A stretch of DNA of 64,000 bases from Dicyema japonicum (taxonomy: Eukaryota > Dicyemida > Rhombozoa > Dicyemidae), in assembly GCA_011109175.1 (NCBI GenBank), contig RDEW01000018.1, positions 617,304-681,303 on the forward strand. The letters run 5' to 3'. Made by a program: the position numbers and the translations under genes. Numbering within the stretch: the first letter of the stretch is position 1; every line of letters starts with the position of its first letter. The notes under the pieces were generated by a model, which had not been told where the DNA came from, ran no database searches, and was given only the letters and a program-made list of their open reading frames with translations. This document shows, one piece after another, positions 44,092 to 54,959 of this stretch.

Positions 44092-47000
44092 TTGAAAAAT
44101 AATGTCGCGTGTTCACCTACGATGTGGTGGCATTGCACAATTTATGTGAAAAAGATCTGCAAAATCCCTATCCCTTCTTCATTGAGACTTGGATGGTGTT
44201 GTGCATTACTACTTATTTCCTACTATATCAAACCGAATCCAGGACCGCCATTGATTATTGTCCAAATCAACATAAATGGAATTTGAACAAAGATTATTGA
44301 ACTTAGAGGATTTTTTCAGTCCAACTCAGTGGATATCGCTTTAATTCAAGAATCAAAGCTTACTCATGAAGATTCAATTCCAACGTTTCCTATTACGTGC
44401 TCCGGAAAGATCGAAAATTTGGAAGAGGTGGAGGCTTACTTACCATTGTCCATAATCAGATTAATGTTGTAGACTTTCAAATTACACATCACGTTTTATG
44501 GACACTGAAGATCCATTAGAACAACTCACAGTGAAAATAAAGTTACACTCACTCCCAATTATTATTATTATTATTTAAGCCAAAGAAACACCGTCTTAAC
44601 CAATAACTAATATTCAGGTGATCCCGGCATCTCTCAATAATCGGGCCATTTTTTCTCGATGCTCCGACTGTGATCCCACGCATTTTCTATACGGACGGGG
44701 GTCTTTTTCCTTTTCTCTTCTGAAATTGTTTCCAGCTGCCTCTATGATAGACTCGAGTGCTCTGGGGGCAATTTCTTTATCTGTATATTTTTCTAGTAAC
44801 TTTTTTGCTCTTGACTGGATATCTTGAATTTTTGTTAGGTTCGTTGCCGACAGGTTAGATCCCCATGCAGCACATGCATAGCCTATTGTTGGCTCGACAT
44901 ACTGCTTGTAGAGGGTCCCGATACCTGGAGGATAAATTCCTCCACAGTTCCAAAGGAAGGCCTTTACAAAATTGATCTTCTTTGCACAGGTTGATATGAT
45001 AGATTCCACCTGGGCTGAGAAACAGAGGAAAGTATCAAAAGTTACTCCCAGTATCTTCTGCGTTTTCTTCTGTGGTATAGGTACTCCATTTAACGTGACA
45101 TCAATTGTTTGCGTTCCCATCTTTCTATTCTTAGTAAATAGAGTGACTGCTGACTTTTCGGAACATGCATTTAATCGATTCTCGCACAACCATCCAAATA
45201 TGTTATTTAGTATTCCTTGTAGTCTTTCCTTAGCATGTTCGACGTTTACGTCTCTAGATGCGACTATAGCAAATGTGTATATCCCTATAAAGGCTATTGT
45301 CCTAATCTTGAACACTTCACAAGATTTGAAAAAGTTATAATTTGTGGAGATATGAACGCAAAGAGCCAATTTGGTACACAAATCAACTATTGGACCAAAG
45401 AGGATCTATTATATTAGACAACATTTACGACTTGGTAGTCCTCAACAACAGGAATAAACACACAAGAACTCCTTCAAGAAATGGTGACTCTCCAACCTCA
45501 CCAGATCTGACTCTTGCCGCCCCATCAATTGCTTCGACTATTACATGGGACGTTATCTACGATTTGCACACAGATCACAATCCAATACTTTGAAAATGCT
45601 GGGAAAACACAAGATTAATGTAACTCGCAATACTTTCATCAATTTCTCACGTGCGAATTGGCTTGAGTACATGATTTTTATTGAAGACTCCCTATCCTCT
45701 TTCCGAATAGAGAACTTTTCCTCGATAGATGCGGCCGTTGGATTTATTAATGAAAAGATTTTGCAAGCCCGAAAAAAGACTAATCCAATGCGGCGATTCA
45801 AGACTTCTTCAGATAAATTTGACACAGAAACGAGGGTCCTTATTGCAAGAAGAAATAAACTATAGATAAAACAGCATCCTTGAAATACTGAAATTACAGA
45901 TCTGAATAAGGAAATTACCAAAATGATCAGAAATAAAAACAAAAAATAGGAGGCTGCTTTGATGTCTGTAAACAGACACACAAAGACATCATCCTTATGG
46001 AAAACACTACGGAAACTCAAAAAGATTCCATACAGCATACACCAGGAATTAATCCTGACACACTTATGAAATTTTATGTCAGTTTAAGCCACAAACCATA
46101 TTTGAAACTGGATCATCAACATAAGAAGAAAAAATATCTATACATCGAATATTCAAACCACTGGAGGTATTTCATGCAATTAAATACATGAAAAATACAA
46201 AATCCAAAGGGGCGGATGACATGTCAATAACTGAATTGAAACACTTGGGGTCAATTGCAATCGATGCCCTTACTGAGATTTTCAATTACTCAGTGAATAA
46301 AAATGAGATTCCCTCATTATGGAAAAAATCACTTATACATCCAATACCTAAAAAGAACAAAGCTTTAGACGACCCCTGGAGTTATCGTCCAATATCGATT
46401 CTTTGTGGCCTTTCAAGAACATTGGAAAAATTAATCCTCCACAAGATTAGTCATTCGCTTGATCTTGCAAGTTTCCAACATGGCTTCAGATCGGGATACT
46501 CAACTTCAACACATCTAACAAAACTAACTCAGTTCATCTCGGATGGACTGAACTACTCAAAACCACATAAAAGAACGGTACTTGTCGCTCTGGATTTCGA
46601 GAAGGTGTTTGATTCGGTACCGAGGAAAACTCTAACAACAAAAATTTTTGACACCGATATTCATCCGAAAATCCATTAATGGTAGAAGAGGCCAAGTTGT
46701 TGTGAATAATAAAAATCAAGACAACGATACCTCCCCAACGGGGTCCCTCAAGGATCCCCTTTATTACCAATCATGTTCAATTTATTTACAAGAGACCTTC
46801 CAAATTTAAACATCCAAAATACCATCCTTCTGTCTTATGCCGACGAACTCATTGTCGCAGCAAGACACCAAGACTATAAAGAAGCTGCACGAAGGTTCAG
46901 GAGACCCTCGATATTATGAACCCATGGTTCCTCAAAAACCACATGAAAACATCCCCTGGTAAATCGAGCACTGCGATTATTTCCTCCTACAAGAAACATA

Positions 47001-47505
47001 CATCTTTCGATCCTAAATTAACTTGGAATGGAGAGTTTATCCCAGTTAATAAGAACTCATCAATCCTTGGAGTTACATATGACCCGTTGATGACGTTCAC
47101 ACATCATGTAGACACAATAATTTAAAGAGTTCAAAAAAAGATGGGGATCCTCAAGACCTCTGCTGCAGAACAAATTAGAGGTCATACAAAACCAATGCCT
47201 CCGGATCCTTCTTAAATGTGACAGAACGACGCCTACGTCACATTAGATCTCAAAAAAGTTATGGAACATCTCGGTGGCGAACAACAAAAATTCTTGAAAA
47301 TGATGCGATCTTCCAGTAACCACCTTGAAGATGAGTTTCTTGCCTACCAGAAGTTGCTCGCAAATTTGAGATCAAACCTTCCCCCTTTTGGACAAAGTCG
47401 AAACAAAGGAGGACGCACAGACACCGGGATCACTTAATTAGACGATAACTTTTCCCTCTTTTCTGTGTTCCCGTGGTTGTAACAATAATAATAAAAAAAA
47501 ATTAT
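44092..47505 (+). pseudogene. APE-type LINE with a degenerate 2A, split by a second LINE
   Basis: 5' frame from ATG 44092: a hydrophobic CCALLLISYY, then IKPNPGP (degenerate 2A, 44227-44247) and LIIVQININGI (endonuclease start); LIQESKLTHED near 44340. The domain stops at 44570, where a minus-strand LINE is inserted, and resumes at 45268 with ANVYIP, then IICGDMNAK and NTRTPSRNGDSPTSPDLT-like sequence. A linker with RANWLEYMIFIED and FSSIDAAVGFINEKI follows. The RT frame 46188-46679 has KGADDMSITELKHLG, RPISILCGLSRTLEKLI, FQHGFRSGYSTSTHL, LDFEKVFDSVPRK (motif A); after a frameshift, NGVPQGSPLLP and LLSYADELIVAARH, where motif C reads YADE not YADD (46836-46847). Thumb NSSILGVTYDPLMTF. 3' end GTTCCCGTGGTTGTAACAATAATAATAAAA at about 47475-47505. 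Confidence 0.85.
44571..45267 (-). pseudogene. 5'-truncated LINE inserted in another LINE
   Basis: Minus strand: starts at IVASRDVNVEHAKERLQGIL, just past the RT active site, then NRLNACSEKSAVTLF, QKILGVTFDTFLCFSAQVES, LYKQYVEPTIGYACAAWGSN, EIAPRALESIIEAAGN and the end of the ORF at about 44614. The 3' end GGTGTTTCTTTGGCTTAAATAATAATAATAATA abuts the host LINE at 44571. It is the same family as 23389-25470 (nearly identical 3' end) and retains an open frame of about 240 codons, so it is one of the youngest LINE copies here. Confidence 0.85.
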
Positions 47506-48110
47506 AGAAACCTTTTTTTGACATTTTTTTTAAATTAATCATTATTTTTAGACTAAAGTCTAACTCTGAATTGAAATTGACTTTATTGACTTATGTTGCC
47601 CTAATAATTACTTTCGACGACGATTAGCTTGGATTTAGTTTATTTTGGGATATTATTAGGAAACAAAATAAAGTTAAACAAACAAATTGTGATCCTTGTA
47701 GTCTACGAGCAAGGTTCCGGATTGTAGACTAAAGTTAGTTAGTTTCTCCGACTTTACTATCATGTAGGAGGCCGGTTGCCATCAAGAGAGAGAAAAATTG
47801 AATTTTTTTATTTGGATGATTTTTATTAAAAATATTTGCGAGTCAAAATTCCTGAATCAATTTCTTTTTTAATAAAAAATATATTAATATTTTAAATAAT
47901 TAGATTTAAAATTCAAATAATTCATATATCTGTGTGTATGTTTTTCGTGTTTTTTTCAGTATTTCCGTTAATATTGTCTGATTATTATGAAGAAATAATA
48001 ATAAAACCTATTTCGAGAGCAGAAACACTATTTACCTATAATTTTGTATTTGAAAATCTTAAATACGATTACTTTCTTTTCCCCACTAAAAAATATTTTT
48101 TTGGAGAATA
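47506..48110. other. Intergenic, no gene recognised
   Basis: AT-rich and non-coding, apart from what may be unresolved N-terminal exons of PIG-T towards its right edge. Confidence 0.4.
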
Positions 48111-48189
48111 ATATAAGATTCTTGCATTTGGGGATGTCAACGGGAGTCCTAGAGTATAGACATGAACCCCTTTCAATGCAATCCAACAC

Positions 48190-49512
48190 AGAATTGAAAA
48201 TAGACTTCATAAGGTAATCCTATTAATCACTTTCAGTAATTCCACTGATAATAAACGGAAATTTGATAAAACAGTTGCTGCACTGTCGACTGTTTTGTCT
48301 GGATCTTTTTTGAATATGAAATACTCAGATTGTCTATTTTTCAACATTTCGGACGTATTTCACTATAAAGTGGAGAATCTCTGTATCATCTATGATATGA
48401 CCTACAGTCTCTGCTGTGAGAATATCTTTACTTTAGTCAAACAGCTTCCTTGCAGTGACAAAGTATTCGTACGGTTCATTTTAGGCTGGGATAGCTCAAC
48501 TTGTAGACAAAATCAAAATTCTAACTGCTAATTTCCATTCCATTGACTTGGTGTATTATGAGAGTTCTGATGGAACTCATTCACTAAATATTTCCCTCTC
48601 TTTCACAAACAGCTATAGTTTCTCTATATTATACAATCTTTAGGTTCAAGTGACTTTGTTTATTTGAACAGTGTATGCCCAGCCTCATCAAAATCAAGGA
48701 TAATTGTGTTCGACTCGAATGTAACCCGAAAATAATATTTTAGAATAATTATACAATCTGTGATTTTGCTGACATAGATACTTGTACTTCATCTTATTTT
48801 AAGGGCATAACGGATAACCCACCAGAATTTAAAAATGTCAAAATTTCCCGATTTTTACGTGGTATTACATTTTATAACTGAAATAATCAGGGTTGCATTG
48901 AATAAGCGAGTCATTGATACCGAATTTTATAACCCCACCGACCAGGATGTCGAAGTTTTTTATTATGATTACTTTCCTTCAAACGTTGACGCCTATTACA
49001 GCTCCCTGAGATTTTTTAACAAAAACGGGAACTTGTCTACTAAAATGTTAAAATTTCTACCGAGGACATTGAATTATCCTTTTACTATTCGACAGGTCAA
49101 TGTGGTTGTCCCGTGTTATGAAAAAGTTAATTTGTTGATAACGGTGATGCCGAGAATGTCTCACTCCACAACTGATATAGCCGGATTCGACGGAGATTTC
49201 AGAATTGGTGGAGGGTTTGGAGCTGTCGTGAATCCGAATAATCGAAAAGTGTTATATTATGTTCGTTCCAACATAATTACACTCAAATCATTAGTCCACG
49301 ATGATTTTACTGCTACTTCAAATCTTTTTATTATATTATTCATTTATGGGATGCTCCTTTGTGGAATTGCTAAAATTACATCTTTCCAATATACACGGGC
49401 TCAGTCAGAGGAGAAGAAAAGTGCAATAATTTTAGCCAAAATTCTTAAGTTATCTCCCTATATCGGATTTCTTGTGATTGTTTACCGCGTTTTTGATTTT
49501 GATTTGTTCTAA
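48190..49512 (+). CDS. PIGT: PIG-T-like subunit of the GPI transamidase
   Basis: PIG-T (yeast Gpi16) is the membrane subunit of the ER GPI transamidase that attaches GPI anchors to proteins. Introns: 48214-48236 (23 nt), 48463-48484 (22), 48618-48643 (26), 48721-48743 (23) and one ending at 48890. Evidence for PIG-T: KTVAALSTVLSGSFLN, then LVKQLPCSDKAGIAQLV (created by splicing; PCSxKAG is diagnostic), FHSIDLVYY, the later FYNPTDQDVEVFYYDYFP, TLNYPFTIRQVNVVVPCYEKV, and one hydrophobic C-terminal helix SNLFIILFIYGMLLCGI. At the last intron (about 48859-48890) the frames do not join without a one-base change. The N-terminal exons left of 48190 were not resolved, so the start is unknown. Stop at 49510-49512. 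Confidence 0.82.
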
Positions 49513-49809
49513 TTTTTATTAATTTGAATTTTCCGTTACCTTTAGAGGAGTCATGGTACTTCTACATGCATTTACGTTCCTATCTGAACAGAATCGGAAT
49601 ATCGTACTCTTCACTTTGCCCATCATGCCTTCGTGACGTAACCGGAGTATGGGAAAACTCTTCTCCGACTTTTTCACGGCATCAAATACATCCGTTAGAT
49701 TTCTGGGAGCGTCTGCTCTTGACTGTGGCGTTCTAGTTAGCCACCAGTTTCCTTCACTGGAATGGTTCTGCATTTGCAGGGGACATTTTATCTTAGAGTA
49801 AAGGACAGT

Positions 49810-50020
49810 TATACTAACGTAGAAAGGGGACCAAGGATTTTTTTATTTTGGTTGCATTTGAGTCTTTGTAGAGAATCTGATTCCGCAGTGAGGTATCGCT
49901 GATGACTGCGTCAGTCGTCAATAATGTGTGTAGAACCTTCAGTCTCAATGAACAGCTGTAAGATTCGAACCCAGAAGCATCTGAAATTTGTCCGGCACTT
50001 ATGAGATTGCATAATTTGAA
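49810..50020 (-). repeat. tRNA-headed SINE family C copy
   Basis: On the minus strand a B-box-like GGGTTCGAATC (about 49975) follows CATAAGTGCCGGACAAAT. The body then has TTGACGACTGACGCAGTCATCAG and CTCACTGCGGAATCAGATTC, as in the family C copies at 59455 and 21050. It gives the best view of the family C head. Confidence 0.6.
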
Positions 50021-50080
50021 ATTCATAACAAATTTTTAAATAATGAGATTAATCCAATTTATTAGTAATAAAGTGTTAAA

Positions 50081-51660
50081 TTAATTTTCATCGGTAAGCA
50101 TCAAAAGTGGGGTTTCCAGTAAATTTTTGCACTTTTTAAGAAAATTGCATGCAGTAAATCCGTCAATTACACGATGATCTCCCGAAAATACCATTGTAGA
50201 ATACGATCTCTCGACAATTTCTCCATTTATGTTTTTTTCGAGATTTTTCTAAAATTTAAATTATTTTTAACTAAAACCTGAGTTCTTCCAAACGAAAGTA
50301 TTGCTGACTGCGGTGGTACAATAATGGAATTCCCCATCAAACCCCCAATCTTACAAGGTTAATAAAATTCACTAGTACAGGAGCAGTATTAGAAATTGTG
50401 AATGTCCCTCCAGAGAGATCGTCGACTGTAAATTTGTTGGCCTCTCCTTTTTCGATAATTCTTGAAGACATCTTGAAATTTGTACTAAATTTTTAGATTG
50501 GACGTTATGGACGACTGGAACGATCAATCCAGTTGGGGTATTCATAGCCACTCCTATGTTGTGTTGATTCTAAAATGAATAGTTTATATAATTTAAACGT
50601 TAAAAACGATATTTTCGTGTTTTCCATCAAGCATTGAGTTAACAATTGGGTATTCATTGAGAGCCATGGAACAAGCCTTTGAGAAATTAGCCTCAAAATA
50701 CAACCTTTATCAATAAACTGGTCACTGTTAGACGAATTGAGTATTTTTCATTAGCGTAAGCTTTAAGCGATCTAAAAGAAGCCATCATGTCATCCGCATT
50801 GATATTTTCGTGGACGTAAAAATGTGGAATTTTAATCGATTCTGTCATTAAGTCGTACATTTTTTTTCTAGATCCACGTAGAGGTAAATTTTCTAGTTTG
50901 TCTGCTACACATGTGGTTTGGGCAGAAGCAGTTTCACCTTCTACAGTCTGAAATGAATAAGTTAACTCATATAGTTTAGAACATCTTCATTCAGTACCCG
51001 ACCGTTTTTCCCTGTTCCAACAACGTCATCTAAATTTATCTGAAACATTTCAAGAGTATTACGTTATTTTCCTTGGCAAGTTTTCGAACCGCTGGAGTCG
51101 CAGCTGCAAACTGTTTATGCAATTTTGGTGTTTCTGAATTGGGTATATCTGATTCTGAGGAAGTTTCCGACTTTTGAGATGAATCTGATTTATCTTCTGC
51201 ATCGTCTTCAATTTCAATATCGACAAGAGGCAGTCCAACCAGAGCCAAATCTTCAACGTCGTAGTAGATTTTTCTTATAGTTCCGGAATACCGTGATGAT
51301 ATTGTCACGTTAGCTTTATCACTGGACACATCACAAATATTTTCGAATTCGTTGACTTTCTGGCCGACCACAACATACCTGCGGTTATATAATTAAAATT
51401 AATTATTAATGATGTAGAAAATATGGAAAGTCAAAATTAAAGTTTGACACAAAAAAATATAAAATATTATTCATAACTTACCACTCCTTAACTGTAACTT
51501 CTTTAATTCCTTCCCCAATATCCGCCAGTTTATATGGAAATATTCTTCCAAAATAAACTTAATTTAAGTAACTAAGCATATACCTGAACTTGTTCCAAAA
51601 TGCCTTAAACTAAAAAAGTGTAAATTAAAATATTCACTACTGCTTAGTAAAATGAAACAT
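50081..51660 (-). CDS. DBT: DBT, E2 subunit of the branched-chain 2-oxoacid dehydrogenase
   Basis: Mitochondrial dihydrolipoamide branched-chain transacylase, which passes acyl groups from E1 to CoA in Leu/Ile/Val breakdown. Start ATG 51660-51658: [20 protein letters not shown] looks like a mitochondrial presequence. The lipoyl domain has [17 protein letters not shown] and SSDKANV (lipoylated Lys); the E3-binding domain has [15 protein letters not shown] and GTGKNGRVL; the catalytic domain has [39 protein letters not shown] and GDHRVIDG (catalytic His, about 50165). Stop 50083-50081. Introns: 51610-51640, 51558-51583, 51379-51481 (103 nt, the only long one), 51040-51062, 50948-50982, 50677-50704, 50570-50607, 50350-50378, 50249-50277. 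One base is missing in a run of five A (T on +, 50448-50452); adding one restores [12 protein letters not shown]. The linker between lipoyl and E3-binding domains is short. Confidence 0.93.
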
Positions 51661-53399
51661 TTCCGAAACTATAGATAATTGCTTTAATATTTTTGCTGAA
51701 TATTTATTTTTCTAAAATTTTCTAAAAATATTTTAGAATTAAATATCATATTAAATATTACAAAAATTAGCTAAAAATCATGAAAATATTTTTAATATTT
51801 CATTTCTAGTCTTTAGGTCATTTTTGATAAATATCATTAATCAATCGATATAGCTTGTGTGAACGTTCCACCTGGTTTCTATTTGCCACATTTATGTTTT
51901 CCATGGTTTTAATGCTGGAGATTGGATATAAGCATATGTTATCTCCCTTATAATCAATGAATCAACACATTTCGGGAAGTGAGATCAAAATAGAGACCTA
52001 TGCTGTCAGAAAAATATCATATTTGAATATTCTCAAGTATGAATTTATATAGGAAATAAAAATTGATTCTTCTCTATTGAAGAATCAATTGAGGTTTCTA
52101 GTTGTTTAGCTCAATCGATAGAGGTGGATATTGGCCGCCTATGCTTCGAACGGAAAATTCGAGAATATTTACAAAAAATCTGAAAATTCATTCGATTATA
52201 AGGTGTCGCTTCCTACATATTTGAAATATTTCTTATTAAACTGAGGCTTGTTAGAATTATAGAAGGTGTCAAGAGATGCACGTGACTGGCGACATCAAAC
52301 AAATTTAGTCTTAATTTTAAGGTAGAAGATAAAAATCTAAATAAATATGTTTGGAATCAATACCACGGAAATTAATGTCAACCACACACCTAATTAACAA
52401 TTTGTTTTTAATTGTCGACATTAAATTCGTTTTTTGCTTTTCGTCTTTCAACTCCATCAAACTCTAATGAAAAAGAGTCTATAAACATATTTATGGAAGT
52501 TGAAGTGATTGAAATTCAAATAAAATAATTTCTAAAAGTTTTAATTGATAATTCATTGAAGGTTTGTTGCTTTACTCAATAGTTCACAACTCCTAACTGT
52601 TAGCTACTTTGCTCAGTTGTTAATTTTAAAAATTTATTTTATTATTTTGTGGTAAAAAAAATACCACAGCCATTAAAGAACTACACCTTACTGGCAAACC
52701 ATTATTTCTGAAACATTATTTTGACTAATCTTAGTGAGTTAAAAGAATTATTGTAAAACCCCTCGAATTATATAAAATTCATGCGATAAACAAATACATG
52801 AGAAAATTCTTCAATCCTCCAGGTTACCTATTCTATTTTTTATTAAACGTTTTTAAGTCAATTTTTTTAAGTTTCCGTGATAAAATAAATCAGAAAAATT
52901 TTTGAAAAGAGTAAAATCAATATCATATTACAAAATTTAGAGTTGTCAAGACCGAAAAAGCTATTGAACAGCAATTTTCTTGAAAATGCTATATTCCCCC
53001 TTGAAAATTGTAGAATTACGAGAAAGATATTTCGTTCAATGATGAGATGGGACATTCTCTTCTACATTAACAAAGTCATAGATAATACGAAGCTCTTGTT
53101 TATATGGATCGGATATCCCTAATTCTTTATAGCGCACAGACTGCCTATGAAGAAATAACCACTCACATACAAACCAGTGGATATTAAGAGAACGAAGATT
53201 ATGGCAAAGGTGGAAGTCAATAATTCTGAGCTCAAAGCCCTTGTTGAACACAAATGTAGGACGTGGGATAAAAGTAAAGGAACACTTTTGGTAAAATGTA
53301 TGTTAAAATGTCACGGGAGAACAGATGGAAAGTTAACGAGCTCATTATAATTAAGTAAAATGTAAAGTGATGTTGTTGAGGGGATACTTAAAAACGTGG
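51661..53399. other. Intergenic with a tRNA-like stretch
   Basis: No coding signal. At 52105-52165 TAGCTCAATCGATAGAGG (A-box and D-arm-like) is followed by a GGTGG..CCGCC stem and GCTTCGAAC, but no T or acceptor stem forms, so this is a tRNA relic or SINE head. The frame at 53251-53036 is unassigned. Confidence 0.4.
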
Positions 53400-53545
53400 A
53401 GTCATGTGTTCATCATATTTTGTACAACTGGGGGTTAGATAGTCTCCGTCTTTTGAAGCGAAGACGATATTATTGTCGTATGCGAGCAGTATGTGCAAGT
53501 TGAAAAGTGCTGGCGATAGTGGAAACAATGTGAACTTTATTGGAT
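53400..53545 (-). pseudogene. LINE RT fragment around the active site
   Basis: Minus frame reads ALFNLHILLAYDNNIVFASK, corresponding to ALFNLYLADLP...LLSYADDIVLAS of the element at 35211-35000. Motif C is changed to YDNN and part of the loop is deleted. Confidence 0.6.
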
Positions 53546-54169
53546 ATATAGCGAGTCCTCGAGCTCAAAAATGGAGTGGGAGAAAGTGGTGAGGATGGGG
53601 AATGAAATGTTCAAAAGGCGTGGTTGGATTTAAGACTAGGATTTATTCTTGATACATTCGATAGTTAGTTTCCCTAAGATTCGGAAAAGAGGATGACTTT
53701 AGAAGGAAAATCGACTAACAGACGGAATCCTGCCTCTGGAGTTGGGAACTATTGAGATCTTAATAAAGTTATAAATAGTAAACATGATTCAGTCAACGAA
53801 TCTTCGGCTTAATGCTTTTTAAATGAATTTTGGGAATTGGGAAAATTTTTTTTGTGAGATAAGAGAGCACAGTTAGTTGAGGCACTCCGCACTTCCATAA
53901 TCATATGAATTATTTGGGTTTCACTTGTACCATACCCCCTAATATCTTTTCTTTTAGTTTATTCTTTCTTACATATTTCAAGGTATAATCATGATCCAGA
54001 AAAAAAGAAAATGTGACTCTCATCCTTCCAAAAAAACCTCCAATTCCACATGATTAAAAAGTCTTCCATGATAAAGTTTATGGTGTCACCTTATCTAAAC
54101 GGAAGGCAGTTTTTGATTAAAAAATTTCTCTAAATGTGGATTTCATTGTGAGGTTCGGGGGAAATTTTT

Positions 54170-54490
54170 AATCGTACTCTTTAACTTGTACATACTTGAC
54201 ATGCAACCACCTCCAGAGGAATACTGCCTTCTCCACTCATACGCCAATGACGGTGACTATCTGGCTGCCACTCTGGAAGTGAACACCTTGGTTTGCTCAA
54301 TTGCGTCTTCAAGTATATCCTGCGAAGTCTATTCCAACCACGCAAAAACACTGCGGCACCATTCTCAATATCCCCACAAGAACATGACTACTTTAATTTT
54401 ACTTAACTCTACTTTTTATAGCGGATTCGATGGGGTTTACATAACTTCTTTTAGCCCACTAAGATTAGTCAAAATAATGTTCCAAACATA
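54170..54490 (+). pseudogene. Jockey-like RT fragment
   Basis: Plus frame LYILDMQPPPEEYCLLHSYA followed by NDGDYLAATLEVNTLVCSI: the usual LYxSDMPxPP ... SYADD context of Jockey RTs, with YADD altered to YAND. It continues NHAKTLRHHSQYPHKN and stops by 54490. Confidence 0.6.
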
Positions 54491-54959
54491 ATGGTATGCA
54501 AATAATGTGTAGTTCTTTTATGGCTATGGTATTACAAAATCATGTAACATGCGTTCGATTCGATGGCGTTAAAACTCTCTTGAGTTGGTAAAAATGTTAA
54601 AAGGAAAAAAGGAGAAGGGTCACTTGCGTTACCAGATGGTATGAATTTAATTCTTGCCATATCCGAGAGCGTTGTGGCAGCTGACCCAAAAGAATGGGCG
54701 AAGCAGGTAGTCCTGCAGGTACGTGGCAGGCTATTCCAAATGCCTGGAATGGTTGGCCATACTTGGCGGAGCTCTGCAGTAGCAGATTCATTACTGCTAT
54801 ATCTGTGAGTGAACTCAAGAAAATGGCTGTAGGCAAAGAGGGTACTGGTCTAAAGGGGCGGGGACCAGATGACCACAGCTGTCAAAGAGAGCATGAGTAC
54901 CAGAGCTGTGATAGGTTGCAGCTCAAGCATTTTTTATGAGGTCTTCACGCGGAAATCTC

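Noticed and set aside
44614-45381. Treating the 255-codon minus-strand frame as a host gene
   Set aside because: It is the C-terminal RT region of a LINE with a close relative at 23389-25470 and an (AAT)n 3' end. The frame's first codons lie in the host LINE, not in the insertion.
52105-52165. tRNA gene
   Set aside because: A D-arm-like sequence and one anticodon-like stem are visible, but neither T stem nor acceptor stem pairs, so it is a relic at best.
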